A DNA stretch of 64,000 nt from Cymbidium sinense (Eukaryota; Streptophyta; Magnoliopsida; Asparagales; Orchidaceae), in NCBI GenBank assembly GCA_021442155.1, contig CM038220.1:81644897-81708896 (forward strand), in the 5' to 3' direction. Below are positions 46,801 through 61,000 of the stretch, piece by piece; the first letter of the stretch is position 1, and every line of letters begins with the position of its first letter. Below the pieces are notes generated by a model. That model searched no databases. It saw only the letters and a program-made list of their open reading frames with translations, and had not been told where the DNA came from. Position numbers and translations under genes: made by a program.

Positions 46801-49800
46801 TAGCAATTTTTCCCAATTAAGCCCTCAATAAATCTCAAGGAAATTAGGAGTCATAGGTCATCCCCTAAAATGAATCTAGAAGTTTGAGATCAATTGATGA
46901 CCTATTAAAGAATAATTAGCTAATTAAGATTCCAAAAAAAAATTGACAAAGGAATTTAGAATCCATTAAAAATATTTTTGGGAATATTCTAGATGAAATT
47001 ATCTTTCCATAGCATTTTTCCTTATATTTTTTGAATTTTCTATGATGGGTTATGAATTTTAGAAGTTATAGGGATTAATTAGGAATTAATTAGGTAAACA
47101 ACTAATCCCCACTTAATCTCAGGGCATGGCGCGATGCATGGCGGCAGCGATCAGTGCGCTTTACACGCGTCTTGCCATGAGCCACCCACTTAAATGTCAT
47201 ATCAAGAAGGCGGTTGGCGGTGCACGCGCTTATATCCTTGGTCGTTCGATCAAAGATCAGACAGTTAAGGATTCACCCGCGGTTTAAAACAGATAAAAGA
47301 TTTCTAAAACATGCCAAATAATCTTAGATGTCCATCTAAAATGCGAATGGACAAGCGAGATGAGCCAAGTTCTTCAGATTAATGGAGACCATCCATGATC
47401 CAAGGGAGATCGAGCATAGCATGGAATCATACAAGACTCAACCCACACCATCTAGGCATCATTACCAACCTTTCCAACAGTTGATTTCTCATGCAATGAA
47501 AATTCCTTTCAGAAAGGACTAACACCTATCAGCTAAGTGGTCAAAAAATTACATACCTCATCGGTGATCACGCTCGAGCTCGATGAGGTAGCTTCGTCTA
47601 GTGGAGATGAAGCCCTGTTGAAAGTTTCAAGCCTTGGGGTTGAGTGGATCTTCCTATGGACCAACACCACTTGATCTCACTTGTGGCTTTGATCCAATTG
47701 AGGCTCTCCTTACTGTGGGAACTCAAATGGATTCTTGGGCAAGTTTGAATTGGTCTTTAGAAGGAGTGTGTAGAAGGAATTGGATTAAGATCAAGTGTGA
47801 GGAAGTTGGAAATTGGATTGAGCTCCCTGCACTATGCAAAAATTGAGAATTAGGAAATCAAATCCTCTCTAGAGACCTTGGGAATGCTCTGAGGTGATTG
47901 TTAAGGGTTCCTAGGCTTCAATCGAGTGTGAGTGTAGTGAATCTTCTTTGAATTAGGGGGAGTATATCTAACCCTATGGCAATCACATGGATGACCTATT
48001 AGTTGCCATTTTGATCAAATTGACCATATGGAGTGAGTTGTTTAGGTTGTTAGATCATTTCACATGGTCAGTTTAATCCCTTGAGTGGAATGCTAACCTC
48101 CCATGTGCATCAAATTAAGCTTAGGAGTTTGAAAATTGAATTTTTTAGGCTATATGGTGGGTTTGGTCTATGGGTCAAATGGGTTGACCCAAACCCATTG
48201 GGTTGGGTGCACCACTCATCACTAAGTCCCCTTGAGCTTTTAGGAAAGCCTCACGTGATTGACCAAAATACCCATGGGTTAGGCCAAAGTTTGTTCTATG
48301 GACTAGGGGTAAAATGGTCATTTTGCTATTTTTTCACCTTGGGTATGTTTGGTATGTTGGGAAAATAGGTTTGGCCAAGTTTCATTGGATTTGAAATCCA
48401 TTGATAGGGTTTGGCTCATGTTGACCCATTTAGGTCAAAATGGGTCAACTTGGGTCAAGTTGACCAATTGGTCAAATTAGGTCAAACCAAGGGATGGGTC
48501 AAGTTCATATGTCCATTTGAAATGTTTTGGTGCCTTCGGTTTGGTTCAATTTGGTATATATTTGATTTTGGCTCATATGACTCATTTAGGTCAAATGGGT
48601 CAAGTTGACCTATTTGACCCATTTGACCTATTTAGGTAGGTCAAGGGTAGGTTTAGGTTAGGTTAGTCATATGGAGTGGATTGGTATCTTTATTTTCACT
48701 CAATTTGGGTTAAGTTTGATTTTGGCTTAACATGACCCCTTTAGGTCATGTTGGGTCCAAGGTCAATTGGGCTAGGTTGGGTCTAGTTGGCCAATTGTGG
48801 CTTTGGTCAAGTTTCACAAGTGATTTGGGATGGTCTTGACCCATTGGTTTCAATCAATTTGGCTTAGATCATGTTTTAACACATTTTGGTCCTTTAGGTC
48901 AAATTGGGTCAACTTGGGTCAAGTGGGCCAATTGGGTTAGGCTTAAATTTTGGTCAAGTTCAAACATAGGTTATGAGGGAACTTAGATCAATGGTTTCAG
49001 TCAATTTGGCTTATGGTGGAATTTGACTATGTTAGGTTTCATTTTAGGTTAAGTGTTGACTTGGTCAAGCCTTAAGTGTGACTTGGTTTGACCCAATTTG
49101 ATTGATTGATCATTCCATGATGATCATGATGAGAGGAATATATGAGTTTGGTTCAATCCAATTTGGTTAGGATCAAAAGTTGGCTCATAAGGGTACTTTA
49201 GGTCACTTTAGGTCAAGTGAGCCTAAGTGGGTTAAATGGCTTAGTCAAAGCTTGATTTGAAGTTGATTGATCTTGTATATGGACTCATGATTGAAATATA
49301 AATCCATTTACAAGTGGTTTGAAGTCAAATGGATTTTGATCCATTTGAAAATTTCATATTCAAAGGAAGAATATGAAGGGTCTTGGGTTTGATTTTATTT
49401 GAGTTTTGATTGAATGATTGAGGTTTGGATTTATATATCAGCTCATGATTGTAGAGTTGATTGAACCTTGAGAGAAAATCAAGAGGTTGGTTTGATTTTA
49501 GAGTGATTTGGCTAAGTTCAAGATTTTGGCTTGAAAGGCTTAGATTTGATTTTGAATTGATTTCAGTTTGATTTTTGGAATTGGTTTTGATTGATTTATA
49601 TTTATATTTCATTTATATATGTGAATATAAATGAGAATATAAATTGATCATGAGAAAATTTCAGAATTTGAAGGAGTTTAATCATGATTTGGGATAAATC
49701 CATTAAAGAATTTAAAGGATTTAAGAGAATTTTAATTTAAAATTTAATTTTTGGATTGGATTTGATTGATTTATATTTATATTTTATTTATATATGAGAA

Positions 49801-50649
49801 CATAAATGAGAATATAAATTGATTTTGAGAAAATCCCATGAGTTTGAAATGGTTTGATCAAAGTTTAGGTTAAATCCATTGATGGAAAATTAAGGATTCA
49901 AGGAATTTCAAGCATTTTAAATTTGGAATTTAATTTTTTTCCTTTGATTGGATTGATTTATATTTATATTTCATTTATATATGAGAATATAAATGAGGAT
50001 ATGAATTATTTTTGTGAAAATTTCAAGGATTTGAATAGGTTTGATCAAGGTTTAGGGTTGATTTTGGCTAAGTTCTTTAATGGAAAATTAAAGGGGCTTA
50101 AGAAAATTTTCATGAATTGATTTGGAATTTTGAATTTGATTTGATGGGTTTGAATTTATATTTCATTTATAAATGACAATATAAATGAGAATATAAATGT
50201 ATTATGAGAAAATCTCAAAGCTTTGAATAAGTTTGAATCATGATTTTGGCTAAGTCCTTAAGAAAGGATTAAGGACATAGGAAATTTGAACTTGGGAATT
50301 TTTGATAATTTTGATCATGAGTTTCAATCATAGATTTCAATCATGGGTTTCAATCATGGAATTGAGTCATGGAATTGAATTGAGTTTAGAGAAAATCAAA
50401 TAGAATTGATTTGGAGTTTGACTTGAAAGAAGGAAAGTGAGGAATGGTTTAAGCTAAAGGGTAGGAGATTTTCTAACACCCCTAAGGCATGACCTATTCC
50501 TATGGCTAACTCTTCTAAGTCTTCTAAGGCTAGGTGAGAGTGTCCACCTAATCACTAGATGTGTCTTAAGACTAAGGAACCCTTAAAGTCTAAGAGAAGT
50601 CCTATGCCAAGATGGAGGGGTTGAGGGATCATTCTAAAATGAGGTCAAT
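43858..50649 (+). repeat. Plus arm A, copy 2 (inner end lost in the gap)
   Basis: Collinear with 7413-13910. Keeps a fuller CpG islet (47120-47300) than copy 1. Landmarks: 'gtcgggcaccaccacac' block near 44261, polypyrimidine tract 44390-44450, TTGAC-rich zone 48420-49240, four AT palindromes 49590-50200, outer block 50475-50649. ORFs at 44377, 47634, 48081, 48411, 49325 (minus) and 49923 are not open in copy 1. Confidence 0.88.
47120..47300 (+). repeat. CpG-rich islet of arm A, copy 2
   Basis: Contains ggcgcgatg, ggcggcagcg, acacgcgtc, ggcggtgcacgcgc, tcgttcgatc and acccgcgg. In copy 1 (10690-10850) the same positions read as TG or CA or are deleted, for example gaggttggcagtgcacgctc and acctgcgg. 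Confidence 0.8.
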
Positions 50650-50728
50650 AACATCCTTCATTTAAAGTGTGCTAAAAGAAATATGTTGCATGTGTAGTTA
50701 TACCTAGAATTAAGTCATATGCATGCTG
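50650..50728. repeat. Outer spacer, copy 2
   Basis: 79 bp, almost identical to 13911-13990, between the outer ends of plus arm A and minus arm B. This shows that the head-to-head junction itself was duplicated. Confidence 0.85.
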
Positions 50729-53700
50729 TTGGCCTCATTTTAGAATGAGCTCTCAACCCCTCCATCTTAGACACATGACTCCTCTTAGACACTAGAGTTC
50801 CTTAGTCTTAAGACACTTCTAGTGATTAGTGAACACTTAACCTAACCCTAGAGACTAGAAGAGTTAGCTATGAATAGGTTTTTTTGGGGTGTTAGGAAAA
50901 CTTGCCTACCCTATGAACCAAATCCTTACTCTTTTCTTTCAAGTCAAACCTCAAATCATAATCAAATCCAAATCCAAATCAACCTCAAACTCAAATCAAC
51001 TTCAATTCCAAAACAAACCTTAAATCAATTCGATATTTTCTCAAATCATGAATCAATTCTAATAATTGAAACCCATGATTGAATTCCAAATTCAAAAATC
51101 TTTCCTAAGTCACTTTTGATTTCATCTTATGGACTTAGCCCAAATCAAATCCAAATCAACTCAAAGTCAAAAGATTTTGTCACAACCCATTTATATTCTC
51201 ATTTATATTCACAAATATAAATGAAATATAAATTCAAATAACCAAAACTAAATTCAAAAATCAAATCCAAATCTAACCTAATTCCAACCTAAACTCTTTC
51301 AACATAAACCCTTGAACTCCTTCAAATCAAATTGAAATCAATTCAAATTCAAGAAAGTTCTCATAACCCATTTATATTCTTATTTATATTCACAAATAAA
51401 ATGAAATATAAATTCAAATAGCCAAAACTAAATTAAAAACTCAAACCCAACTCAAGCCCTTGTTCATCCTTTGAACTTGAAAATTATCAAATGAATCAAA
51501 ACCCATTTGACTCCAAATCACTTGCAAACGGATTTATATATCAATGATAAGTCCATATGTGAGTTCAACCAAACTTGAATCAAGCCTTGATCAAGTCAAT
51601 TGACCCACTTAGGCTCACTTGACCCAAAGTGACCTAAAACACCCTTTTGAACCAAATTCTAATCCTACCTAAATTGGATTGAACTAAGCCCACCTAAGCC
51701 TCACATTGTGAGCAACAATCATCATGAGATGATCAATCACTCAAATTGGGTCAAACCAAGTCAACACTTAGCCAAAATGAAACCCAAACTAGAAAAAATC
51801 CACCATATGCCAAAATTGATTGAAACCATTGACCAAAACCAATTCATGATCAATGCTTGAACATGACCAAGTCATCATTTGAGCTTAACCTAGCCCAATT
51901 GGCCACTTCTTAAATTGACCCAACATGACCTAAAAAGTCAAAATATGTCAAATCTTGATCTAAGCCAAATTGATTGCAACCAATGGGTCAAATTCATTCT
52001 AAACCAATTATTGAACTTGACCAAAGCCTTAATTGGTGAACTAGACCCAACCTAGCCCAATTGATCATGAACCCAACTTGACCTAAAAGGTCAAATTGAC
52101 TTGAAACTTAACCAAACCAAAATTGATTGAAACCAAAGCTTGCAAAATATTTCAAATGACCAATCAAACCTAAACCAACTCATGACCGAACCCAACTAGG
52201 TCAAATGGGTCAAATTGGTCAACTTGACCCATTTGACCTAAATGAAATCAAATGAACAAAAATAAAATATAAACCAAATTGACCCAAACCAATGATGCCA
52301 ACACTTTTCAAATGGTCATATGAACTTGACCCAACCTTGGTTTGATCCAATTTGACCAATTGGTCAACTTGACCCAAGTTGAGCCATTTTGACCTAAATG
52401 GGTCAACATGAGCGAAATGATATCAAATTAACACCAAATTCATTGAAAATTGGCTGCAATTTCAAACTATTCTAAATCTGCCTAAATTGAAATCAAAGCT
52501 AAATGACCATTTTACCCCTAGGTCAAGGGGTAACGTATGGCCAATTCCACTTGGAATTTGGTCAAATCCTTTTCATGGCCACTTGGCACCCTCTTAGTGG
52601 ACTAAGTGGACATTAATGAGTGTGGTGCATATGACCCAATGGGTTTGGGTCGGCCAAACCCAACCCAAGGCTAAAATCGACCACCTAATTCTCCACATGG
52701 AATCACTCCACTGAAATTAGCACATGGAAACTTCACCACTCCACTCCTCTGCCAAAACTAAACCATGTGGAGCTTAAAATGGCCTAACTAACCCACTCAT
52801 TGTGATCAATTTGATCAAAATGGAAGAGACAAGCTTGGTTTTGATCCTTGTAAAGGGAGATATACTCCCCAATTCCACTTCATTTAGATCTCTTGCATTC
52901 AATTGAGTGATAGGAACTCAGAGGAAGCATTGCCAAGCTCTCCCAAAGTTTCCCAAGCTCATTTAAATTCTCCATTTTTAGATTTCTTCAAAGCTGAAAT
53001 AGGGGAGCTCATTGGAAGTTCCACTTCGCTTAATTCACCACCAAACTCTAATTGGCCTTGAAAGCACCATCAGAGGACCAAATCGAGCTTACCCAAGGTG
53101 TTTCCTAAGTGTTCAAGCCAAGGGAAGAGAGGTGTAGACCAATGATGCAAGAATTTGAAGCTCATCTTGGCCAATAGAAGGATTCACTTGATCTCATGCC
53201 TTCAAACCTTCAACAGGGCTTCGTCTCCACTAGAGCTAGCTTGGTTGGGAGCGTCGGTGATAGCCTCCGGTGAGGTATGAATCTAAAGCGAGCTTAAAAT
53301 TTTCTTTGGTCTTTTGTGAAGGAAAGTATAATCTCAAGTGAAATTGACCATTGGATCTTCTCCTTCTTTCTTCTTGATGGTGTGGGTTTGATCTTTGCTC
53401 AATCCAAGCTCACGTGAGCTGATCATGAAGCAGGCGATCGCCACCTCCCGTGAGGCAAGGCGGATGAATCATGGACCGTCCATCCCGCATATTTTGAATG
53501 GATGATCCTGATTAATATATGTTAGATCTACTGATTAACCTTTTAGAGAATGTGGGTTTAATCCAGACCTTTCAATTTTTAATCGGACGGTCCAAGGGAA
53601 AGCGCGTAGTGCCGCCGGCTGACTGTGCAGCCGATTTGACAACTTAAATAACCAATCCCGTTGGACCACGTGGAAAGTGTCCGCCGTGTTAGTGGTCCAC

Positions 53701-56700
53701 GTGGCACCAACAGGATTAGTTATATAATTAAGGATTTAATGACCTCTTAATTATAGAAACTTCAAATATTCATAACTAAATGTTGAAAAATCCAAAAAAT
53801 ACAAACTCAACTTTATTTGAAAGATAATTCAAAGGGAAATAATATAAAATTAATTTTAATTGATTTTGAAAATGATATTTTCTTAATTTAAGTTTTATTA
53901 GGGATGTAATTATGTTAATTACTCCTTAATTATTCCAATAATTTATTCCAAACTCTTTAGGGTTAATTAGTGGGATGAGATCTGCCTCTCATGATTTTAT
54001 TGAAATTTATTATTGGACTAATTTAGGCAATTGCTTATTTCATCTCTAATCACTCTCTTAATCAATTAAATGATTAATTAACTAATTAAATGATGATAAA
54101 TTCATTAATTAAATTTGTTAATCATCTTGGAATAGTGGATAGACTTAGGGAATGAGATTAGGATGCATTTTCCAAAATCTTTTCCCTAAGTCTATTTCAT
54201 TTGAATGAAAACTTAATTAATTTACAAATTGATTAATGATTTAATCATTTCATTAAATAGCTTAATTAACCAAATTCAAAATAAAAATTTAATCCAAAAA
54301 ACTTAATCACTTAATCAATCCTTTCTTGGGTAGATGCTTTGGGTGTTCAATAATCTAAGTAAACTTAAGGAAATCAAATCCAACCTACATGTGTGGGAAG
54401 GGTTATGAAAGTACTTAATTAAACACCTTAGCTTAATTAATCAATAATTATGAGCCAAGCGCATTAGGCCCTTTTATTTCTTAGGGTGCATTCGATTTAA
54501 ATTCAATGTGGGCATATCATATGTTGGCTCACAATTGTTTGAATAATTATGTTAAGGAGATGTAAGTAAGGGATAATTAATAAACTTAATTTACACCTTA
54601 ATGTAAACAAAATATAAAATCAATCTAATGGTTCTAAAAATTAAACTAAAACAACACACATATGTGGGAGATGGGTTAGGACCAGCAAATCTTTTCACAT
54701 TTTCTAAATTCAAATCAAACTCAAAATAAAACTAAAAATTTCTTTAAATAATTTGATTCACTTTAAATGATCTTATTCCATAGGATTATCTTTATTAAGT
54801 AAGGTGAATGAAATTACATGCTTGCATCACTTTATTTCTTTCCTAACATGCTAAATGTGTATGTCATATGAAAATCATGCATTCATGTCTTTTGAAAAAT
54901 CAAATTAAAATGAAATGTTTCCTTTATGTCAAATTGCATATTTTGGATAAAGTAAGAATATGAATGGCTATTATCACTACTAAATCCAAAAATTATTTTC
55001 CAAACTTAGAAATAAAATATTACAAATGAAAGGTATGTTTATAATTACCTATAAGTTTGCATGTGAGTATAATATAAAATGTGTATTATGTGACTTTTCC
55101 TTCTCTTCTCTTTTAACATTGTTTTGAATAGGATTTGCAAAGTGTATAGTTCATTTAAAAAAGAACACAACACTTAAATTCATTCCTATGTTATCCTTTA
55201 AGAGGGAACTTCACATTTGCATATGTAAATTGCATAACCAAATCAAAACAAATAAACATAAACTTTTTGCATGATTCTTTTTCCATTCTTTTTTTTTTTG
55301 GTACATGCACATGTATTTAAGAAAAGTGGTATATTATTCTAGACACCCTGGGGTTGTGAGACTTTAAGTAGCCCCAAGTAGGTCTTGTACCTTACACCCA
55401 TGGTTTAGAAAATAATGGCATCATACTCACATATATCTTTCATACATGTAAATGTGCATTTGATTAATGGATAAAAGAACCCTCTTTATACTTAATAAAA
55501 TATTGCATATATGAAACATTACAAATTTCCTTAAGCAACATCTCTTAGCATTCATCATGAAGGTGTGCTAACATTTCCATTTGCATGTATAGATATGCTT
55601 AGGGTTCATCCATATGCATGTTACACATGTTGGAAAGAAATAAAGTGTTGTGTGTTTTGTCATAGTAATTCACTTTACTTAATATTAAAATGTCTTTCTC
55701 TTTGATTAAGTTTGTTTAGGAAAAATCTTAACTTAGGATTAATTAAAATAAATAATAAGCCATTCACTAAAAAAATCACTAATGAACTTTCTTTAGAAAT
55801 TACTTAAGGTAGGGAGGAAAGAGAAGTTCTCTTCTCTTTTTCTCTCTTTACAACACTTAGTAATTAATTGTAGGTTCATTCAAACCAAATAAAATCATAA
55901 AATAAAATCAACCAAATCAACTAAATCACTTAAATGAAAGCACCCTCTAAGTTGAACCCTTCATACTTACAAAACTCTAAACTTAAAGCCTAGCTAAGAC
56001 ATACCACACAAGCCTTAAATGGCACACAAATTAGTCTAAGTCACCATTTCTAGTCCTATATTAGGGTAGTGCATGGTCTGATGTTTACTTTTATTTTTTG
56101 ATGTGATATTTTAGTCTGGATGTTAAGGTGTATGTGCGTAGACTAGATGGTAGGGTGATCTTAGTCTAACCATTATCTTCTGCAGGGGATTATGCTTAAG
56201 GGGTGTTGTAATAAAATTATAAATTTTTTTGCTATGCAGGTTGCTTATACCCCTAAGCATAATTCAAAATAGGTCAGGTGGACTTGGTTACCCATGTGTG
56301 GGGTGCTAAGTCCAATTTATTCATATACATGCTTGGGATTGTGTGATTTGTTTAGCTAATCTCTATTATATAGGTTTTAGTTAGATTTACTTTTCATATT
56401 TTCATGTAATTTTTCAATTAAGATTTCGAATGAATATTTTGGGGGATTAGGATGAACATTAGTCATAAGACTATGTCTTATGTACCATGTGAAGCCTTTA
56501 GAGCAAACACCTTCCAACCAACCAAATGAAAAAAGAAGAAAGAAAAGAGGAAGGGAGAAGGGAAAGAATGAAGACTCCATAACATGAATTCCATTTTTAT
56601 TGTAATTAGTTTATTTATAATCCAGGTTGTATAAGGGTAGAGCTCGCTACCTAATTTGTTTTTGGGTTTGTGCAGTGGATCCCGACCACAAAAGCCTCTT

Positions 56701-57642
56701 ATTCTTTTGCACTAGCTTTATAAATTGTTTGATGTTTGTTTAGTTTGTACATTAAAATAACATATTTTCCTGGTTTCTTCCTTGCTTTGATGAATGGCCT
56801 GGATGCAATTAAGCTCTTAGGAAAAAGTAAATTTTCTATCCAATTAATCAACTCAAAACTAAAAAATTAACAACTCATAACCTCACTTAAAGCCTAGGTT
56901 ATAAAACAAGATAAAAGATTTAGCAACCCCTTAGCTTGATGTTGTATGTTTCCACATCATGCATAAAAAGCATCTTGTTTCACTCTTGTTAGGGACGGCT
57001 TCCACCTTTGCTATAAATTTGGCTTGACCTTTAAGAGTCATGGTAGAAATACACCTCCTTCTTGCTAATTTCAGCCCATAATCAAATTTCTCATGCATTA
57101 GGCATATGAATCCCATAGCCTATGTCAAATCAACTATCAAGAAATAAAAATAAAACATAACAAAATTTGCATTAGATTTAAGTCATTAAATCATGCCCTA
57201 CTTGATCTAGTCTCTTAGGGAGTGTGTTTAAAGACTTAGTCTCTTTCTAAATAAACAACAGCTTAGCTATCTTAAAAAAGCATATGACTTGCCCACATGT
57301 ATTTAAAGTCATTAGAGGAGTTAGTTACACCCCGTGTGATTGTAAGTTCAAACAATGGGTGGTTTATCCTCTCTTATGGAGGTAAGCCAAATACCCATCT
57401 TCACCTAAAATTTTGTGCTTTAACTCGCCAAAGATCCCTAGATTTAGGTTGAGTTGCTACTTCCCTTTGTGGGCTACAAGCATAAATCCTCACCTCTAAG
57501 GCATTTCCATGACCTTGTGTTGTGGAATTATAAGCCCTAGATTTCTAAATAAAAATTTAACTCAAATAAATAAATCACTTCAATTTCAAAAATATAAAGC
57601 CCAAACATAGGATATTTTGGGGGTGCTTACTAGGCTTCCTAG
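50729..57642 (-). repeat. Minus arm B, copy 2, with the empty retrotransposon site
   Basis: Uninterrupted equivalent of 13991-14091 plus 20399-26730. The single CTTAA at 50836-50840 is the pre-insertion site. It keeps many short stretches missing from copy 1, for example around 56110-56310 against 25310-25490. CpG islet 53430-53720, TTGAC-rich zone 51590-52420, hairpin 52851-52868, purine tract 56530-56565. ORFs at 50870, 56377 and 56931 are chance. Confidence 0.88.
53430..53720 (-). repeat. CpG-rich islet of arm B, copy 2
   Basis: Includes aagcgcgtagtgccgccggctg (near 53600) and gtccgccgtgttagtggtccacgtgg (near 53676). In copy 1 much of it is deleted (23040-23130). The plus arm B' equivalent (31200-31400) keeps it with CG to TG/CA changes, for example cagccggtggtgctacgtgc. 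Confidence 0.78.
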
Positions 57643-58045
57643 TATATGTGGTGAAATATATAATCCCATCTTCATCTTATCCTTTTGAAAAGATAGATGA
57701 AGATAAAAATATATGCCTTGTTAGGACACCACATAGAACCCCAGATATTCTTAGTAGGGTGATCGGGTATGACATTGAGGGAAGGTGTACTATCTCAAAA
57801 TAGGATTTATTTTAAACCTGGTTTGTTAAGTTCCTTATGGAGGTAAGCCCCCATAGTTAATTACATCCTAAGGAATGAAATTTCTTAGTAATACTCTTGA
57901 TTAAGATAAATGATCATTGTCTCCAAAGATTACAAAGATAGGACTATCAATCAATTAGTTTATTTTTAGAAGATCAAGTGGGATTGATCAAGAGGAGGGA
58001 GTTATTACCGAAACTAAAGAAAGATAAGTAGGAGATGCTTAGGAT
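57643..58045 (+). repeat. Loop between arms B and B', copy 2, internally deleted
   Basis: Same orientation as 26731-27240 but about 125 bp are missing at 57795-57803, where 'ctatctcaaaa' is joined to 'taggatttattttaaac'. It contains a well-formed hairpin at 57668-57704 (ATCTTCATCT...AGATGAAGAT around CTTTTGAAAAG). Confidence 0.8.
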
Positions 58046-61000
58046 ACTAGGAAACCTAGCAAGCAACTCAAAGTATCCTGTGGTTTGGATTTATATTTTT
58101 GATATTGAAGTGATTTATTTATTTGAGTTGAATTTTTATTACAAATTATTGGCTTATAATTCAATGACATAAGATCATGGGAATGCCTAAGAGGTAAGGA
58201 TTTATGCTTGTGACTCACAAAAAGAAGTAGCAACCTCTGAACCTAAATCAAGAGGCTTTGGTGAGAGCCAAAGCTCGACTTAAATTTAAGGCAAAATGAG
58301 TATATGATTTACCTCTAAGAGAGATAAATCACAATTTTTTGGACTTATAACGCCTGAGTGCCAACTAACTCCACTTACAACTTTAAATACATGTTGGCAA
58401 GTCATATGCTATTGCAAGATAACTAGGTTGTTATTTATTTAGAAAGAGACTAAGTCCTTAAACACACTCCTTAAGAGACTAGATCATGTAGTGCATGATT
58501 AATGACTTAAATCTAATGCAAATTTTGTTATGTTTTATTTTCATTTTGGACTATTGATTTGACACAGGCTTATAGGATTCATATGCCTAATGCATAAGAA
58601 ATTAGATTGTGGGCCAAAATTAGCAAGAAAGGAGGTGTGTTTCCACCATGGCTCTCAAAGGTCAAGCCAAGTTCTCTAGAATAGGTGGAAGCCCTCCATA
58701 ACAAGAGCTAGACAAGATGCTTTTTTATGCATGATGTGAAAATATACAACATCCAACTAAGGGGTTGCTAAATCTTTTATTTTGCTTTTATAACTTAGGC
58801 TTTAAATGAGGTTATGAGTTGTTAATTTTTAATTTTGAGTTGATTGGTTGGATAAAAAATTAATTTTTCTCTAAGAGCCTAATCATATCTAGGCCATTCA
58901 TCAAAGCAAGGAAGAAACTAGGAAAACATGTCATCTTAATGCACAAGCTAAACAAACATCAAATAATTTATAAAGCTAGCGCAAAAGAATAAAGGGCCTT
59001 TGAAGTCGGGTTCCACCGCACAAATCAGAAAAAGAAAATGTGCGTAGCCGAGCTCTACCCTTATACAACTTGAATTACAAATGAATTAATTACAATCAAG
59101 AAGGAATTCATGTTATGGGGTCTTCATTCTTCATTCATTTATTCATCTTTCTTCTTTCTTTTTTTTGTATTTTTCTTTCTTCTTTCAGTTGGTTAGAAGG
59201 TGGTAGCTCCAAAGGCTTCACATAGCACATAAGACATAGTCTTATGACCAATGTTCATCCTAAACCCCCGTAATAATCATTCTAAATCCTAATTATAGAA
59301 TTACATGAAAATGGGAAAAGTATATCTAACTAAGGCCTGCTAAATAGAGATTAGCTAAAAACCCCACACAATCCCAAGCATGTATATGAATAAATTGGAC
59401 TTAGCACCCCACACATGGGTAACCAAGTCCACTTGGCCAATTTTGGATTATGCTTAGGAGTATAAGTAGCCTGCACAACAAAAGTATTTATATTTTTTAT
59501 TACAGCCCCCCTTAAGTACAATCCCCTATAGAGGACAATGGTTAGACTAAGATCGCCCTACCATTCAGTCTATGCACATACACCCTTACATCTAGACTAA
59601 AACCTCACATCATAAAAGAAAATAAAATATCAAACCATGCATCACCCTAGCATGGGACTAGAAGTGGTGACTTAGCCTAATGTGTGTGTCATTTAAGGTT
59701 TGTGTGGTATGTCTTAGATAGGTTTTAAGGTTAAAATTTTCTAAGTATGCAGAGTCCAAATTAGAGGGTGATTTTATTTATGTGATTTAGTTGATTTGGC
59801 TAATTTTATTTTTATGATTTTATTTGGATTGAATGTATCCACAATTATTACTATGTTGGAAAGAGAAGAAAAGAGAAGAGAACTTCTCTTTCCTCCCTAC
59901 CTTAAGTAATTTCTAAGGTAGATTCATTAGTGATTTTTGTTTATTGAATATTTTATTATGTGTTTTAATTCATCCTAAGTTTATATTTTCTCTAAATAAA
60001 CCTATTCAAAGAGAAAAGCATGTTAAGATTAAGTAAAGTGAATTACTATCACAAAACACATAACACTTTATTTCTTTCTAACATGTGTAAAATGCATATT
60101 GAAGGATCCTAAGCATATCTATACATGCAAATGGAAATATTTAGCACACCTCATTAATGAATGCTAAGAGATGTTTGTTTAGAAAAATTTTGGAATGTTT
60201 CATGTATGCATGATTTTGTTAAGTTGAAAAAAGAGGGGTTATTTTATCTATTATTCATATGCACATTTACATGTATTACAGATGTAAGTGAGTATGGTGC
60301 CATTGTTTCCTACACCAGGGGTGTAAGATACAAGACCTAGTTGGGGCTACTCAAAGCCTCGCAACCCTGGGGTGTCCAGACTAATATACCACTTTTCTTA
60401 AATACATGTGCATGTATAAAAAGAAATGCATGAAAAAAGAATCATGCAAAAAGTTTATGTTTGTTAGTTTTGATTTGGTTATGCAATTTACATGTGCAAA
60501 TATGAAAGTCCCTCTTAAATGATAACATAGGAATGGATGTAAGCAAGTGTTGTCTTCTTTTCAAAGGAACTATACACTTTACAAATCCTATTCAAAACTA
60601 TGTTAAAAGTGAACAGAAGGAAAAGTCACATAATGCCCATCTTTATATTATACTCACATGCAAGCTTATAAATGCAAGCTTATAAATAATTATAAGTAGC
60701 ATACCTTTCATTTGTAATGTTTGGTGTATAGGTTTTGAAAATAATTTTTGATTTAATAGTGATAATAGTCATTCATATTCTTACTTTAGCCAAAACATGC
60801 AATTTGACATAAAGAAAATATTTCATTTTAATTTTATTTTTCAAAGGTATGAATGCATGATTTTCATATGTCATATATATTAGCATGCTAGGAAAAAAAT
60901 AAAATAATGTGAGCATATAATTTCATTATAATTAATTTCTAAAGACAATACTATGGAATAAGATCATTTAAAGTGAATCTAATTGTTTAAAAGAAATTGT

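Noticed and set aside
7413..50649. Plus arm A copies at 7413-13910 and 43858-50649 as two LTRs of one giant retrotransposon
   Set aside because: Other arms lie between them in inverted orientation, there is no primer site or polypurine tract at the borders, and no coding sequence belongs to them.
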